Below are positions 13,458 to 14,484 of a DNA stretch of 14,484 nucleotides, one piece after another (the first letter of the stretch is position 1; each line of letters opens with the position of its first letter). The DNA is from Euryarchaeota archaeon UBA182. Lineage in GTDB: Archaea; Thermoplasmatota; Poseidoniia; Poseidoniales; Thalassarchaeaceae. The notes under the pieces are model-generated. The model saw only the letters and a list, made by a program, of their open reading frames with translations, did no database searches and had not been told where the DNA came from. The DNA is taken from contig DAGH01000026.1 in NCBI GenBank assembly GCA_002495675.1, forward strand, positions 1 to 14,484, written 5' to 3'. A program made the translations under genes and the position numbers.

Positions 13458-14484
13458 TCATCCGGCCTCCTGCTCCTTCGAAACTTCCTCTTCTGCTCCT
13501 CGGCCTTCTTCTGCTGTCTCATCCAGTGATGTTGGTACGTCCCTCTGGCTACCATCATCAACGGCCTCAGCGCGGTCCCTCAACTTACCGAGTGGGTCAT
13601 TCTCATGATCGGTGCCGCTCAATTCTACTCCAGCGCGACCCATCACGCCCTCCAGGGAGGGAGGGGTGACCAATGCCTCAGGCAGTACTGGTCTGTTGGA
13701 TGGGTGGGGCAGGTCATCCGGTAGCATGTCCGAGGTTGATGGTGGTCCCTGGGCCTCCATTTCTTTCTCGAAGGCCTCTCCTAGTGCGAGCGCTGCCTCC
13801 CTGTTGAAGTCGGTGATTCTCCGACTCACTCCATCTCCGGCATGGGTTATTCCGATGTGGTGATTGGCCATGGAAAGACTGACCTTCCGAAGAGTCACCA
13901 TGATGAACTGGGCGGCTTCGCTCCTTCGACGACAGAGCATGGCGATTCTCTGGCAATTGAATGGGTCGAGATTCTGATCAACCTCGTCGAAATAGTAGAA
14001 TGTGCTTGGTTCAAAGTCCTGTATCGAGAAAACCAGAGCGAGAGCCGCCATTGACTTCTCTCCTCCCGACAATTGGGACCTTCGAGTCTTCTGGCTCTTG
14101 CCCGGAGGTACGCAATCCATCTCGAGGCCGCCATCAAATGGGCTTTCGGGATTCTCCAGCCTCAGCCTTCCGTTCCCGCCTGGCTGCAGAATTGCATAGA
14201 CACGTGAGAAATTTCGATTTATGTGTTCGAATACCGTCAGTAATCTTCTCTTCCTCTCAGATTCCAACCTTTCAACGATTTCTACGAGCATGTTCTTTCT
14301 TTTTCTGAGGGTTGACCCATCCTCGATTAGTTGGTCAATGCGCTTTGCAGTCTCATCATATTGCTCAATTGCGAGCATATTTACGCCCCCTAGGTTATCC
14401 AACCTTCTCTCTAACCTAGATATGTTGAGCTCTACCTCTGCCAACGGGGGTGCGTCTGAATTCATAGACGGGATCTCTATACCT
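13458..14484 (-). CDS. smc: Chromosome segregation SMC ATPase, C-terminal part (partial)
   Basis: This is the C-terminal head half of the SMC ATPase of condensin. The frame is open to the right edge, so the gene continues outside the window and the ATG at 14465 is internal. Counting from that ATG, the end of the coiled coil with LGGVNMLAIEQYDE (25-38) is followed by the ABC signature LSGGEKS (132-138), Walker B FYYFDEVDQNLD (156-167) and the switch region QFIMVTLRK (176-184). The Walker A half is not visible. After the head, an unusual tail of about 115 residues (221-335) is rich in Pro, Glu, Asp and Ser and is probably disordered. Standard SMC proteins end soon after the head. It is first in the smc-scpA-scpB operon. 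Confidence 0.95.
   Translation of the reverse strand, partial: GIEIPSMNSDAPPLAEVELNISRLERRLDNLGGVNMLAIEQYDETAKRIDQLIEDGSTLRKRKNMLVEIVERLESERKRRLLTVFEHINRNFSRVYAILQPGGNGRLRLENPESPFDGGLEMDCVPPGKSQKTRRSQLSGGEKSMAALALVFSIQDFEPSTFYYFDEVDQNLDPFNCQRIAMLCRRRSEAAQFIMVTLRKVSLSMANHHIGITHAGDGVSRRITDFNREAALALGEAFEKEMEAQGPPSTSDMLPDDLPHPSNRPVLPEALVTPPSLEGVMGRAGVELSGTDHENDPLGKLRDRAEAVDDGSQRDVPTSLDETAEEGRGAEEEVSKEQEAG

Overview
The window looks like archaeal chromosome, probably Thermoplasmatota and possibly marine Poseidoniales (Marine Group II). The domain call is firm: archaeal uL16/L10e, eS6, aIF2 gamma, Dph2 (diphthamide synthesis), Orc1/Cdc6, a DUF357 protein and an archaeal-type hypoxanthine/guanine phosphoribosyltransferase are all recognisable. 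The lineage is an inference from the combination of class II HMG-CoA reductase, SMC-ScpA-ScpB, moderate GC and acidic protein tails. No phylogeny could be run.

Layout, left to right. (1) 1-1435: the C-terminal end of an unrecognised, probably exported Cys-containing protein, then a ten-helix EamA/DMT transporter. (2) 1489-2621: rpl10e and hpt, both forward. (3) 2665-3552: a pirin on the reverse strand, convergent with hpt and divergent from dph2. (4) 3678-8190: a forward run of dph2, orc1/cdc6, rps6e, the aIF2 gamma gene and a Fcf1-like PIN protein. The rps6e-aIF2 gamma-PIN order is a known archaeal translation/ribosome-assembly neighbourhood. (5) 8187-10254, reverse: a 592-residue ORC-like AAA+ protein with degraded Walker motifs, a long disordered middle and a C-terminal winged helix, overlapping a small DUF357 gene. 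(6) 10255-10560: a very AT-rich gene-free region carrying TTAACG-based direct repeats, four of them at an exact 11-bp period. (7) 10561-11862: class II HMG-CoA reductase for the mevalonate pathway. (8) 11863-14484, reverse: a tight smc-scpA-scpB condensin operon, with smc cut by the right edge.

Much of the window is informational or chromosome-maintenance machinery: replication initiation (Orc1/Cdc6), chromosome folding (SMC-ScpAB), translation initiation (aIF2 gamma), ribosomal proteins, elongation-factor modification (Dph2) and probably rRNA processing (PIN). Isoprenoid precursor supply (HMGR) and purine salvage (hpt) are embedded in it.

The most unusual locus is 8187-10560. A pseudo-ORC-like DNA-binding protein with a DUF357 partner lies next to a helically phased, iteron-like repeat array that also forms the upstream region of HMG-CoA reductase. 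The array could be an autoregulatory operator, a shared regulatory region or a replication origin. The sequence alone does not decide between these. A second point of interest is an aIF2 gamma that has lost all cysteines of its usual zinc knuckle. No tRNA, rRNA, CRISPR array, insertion sequence or integrase was seen.
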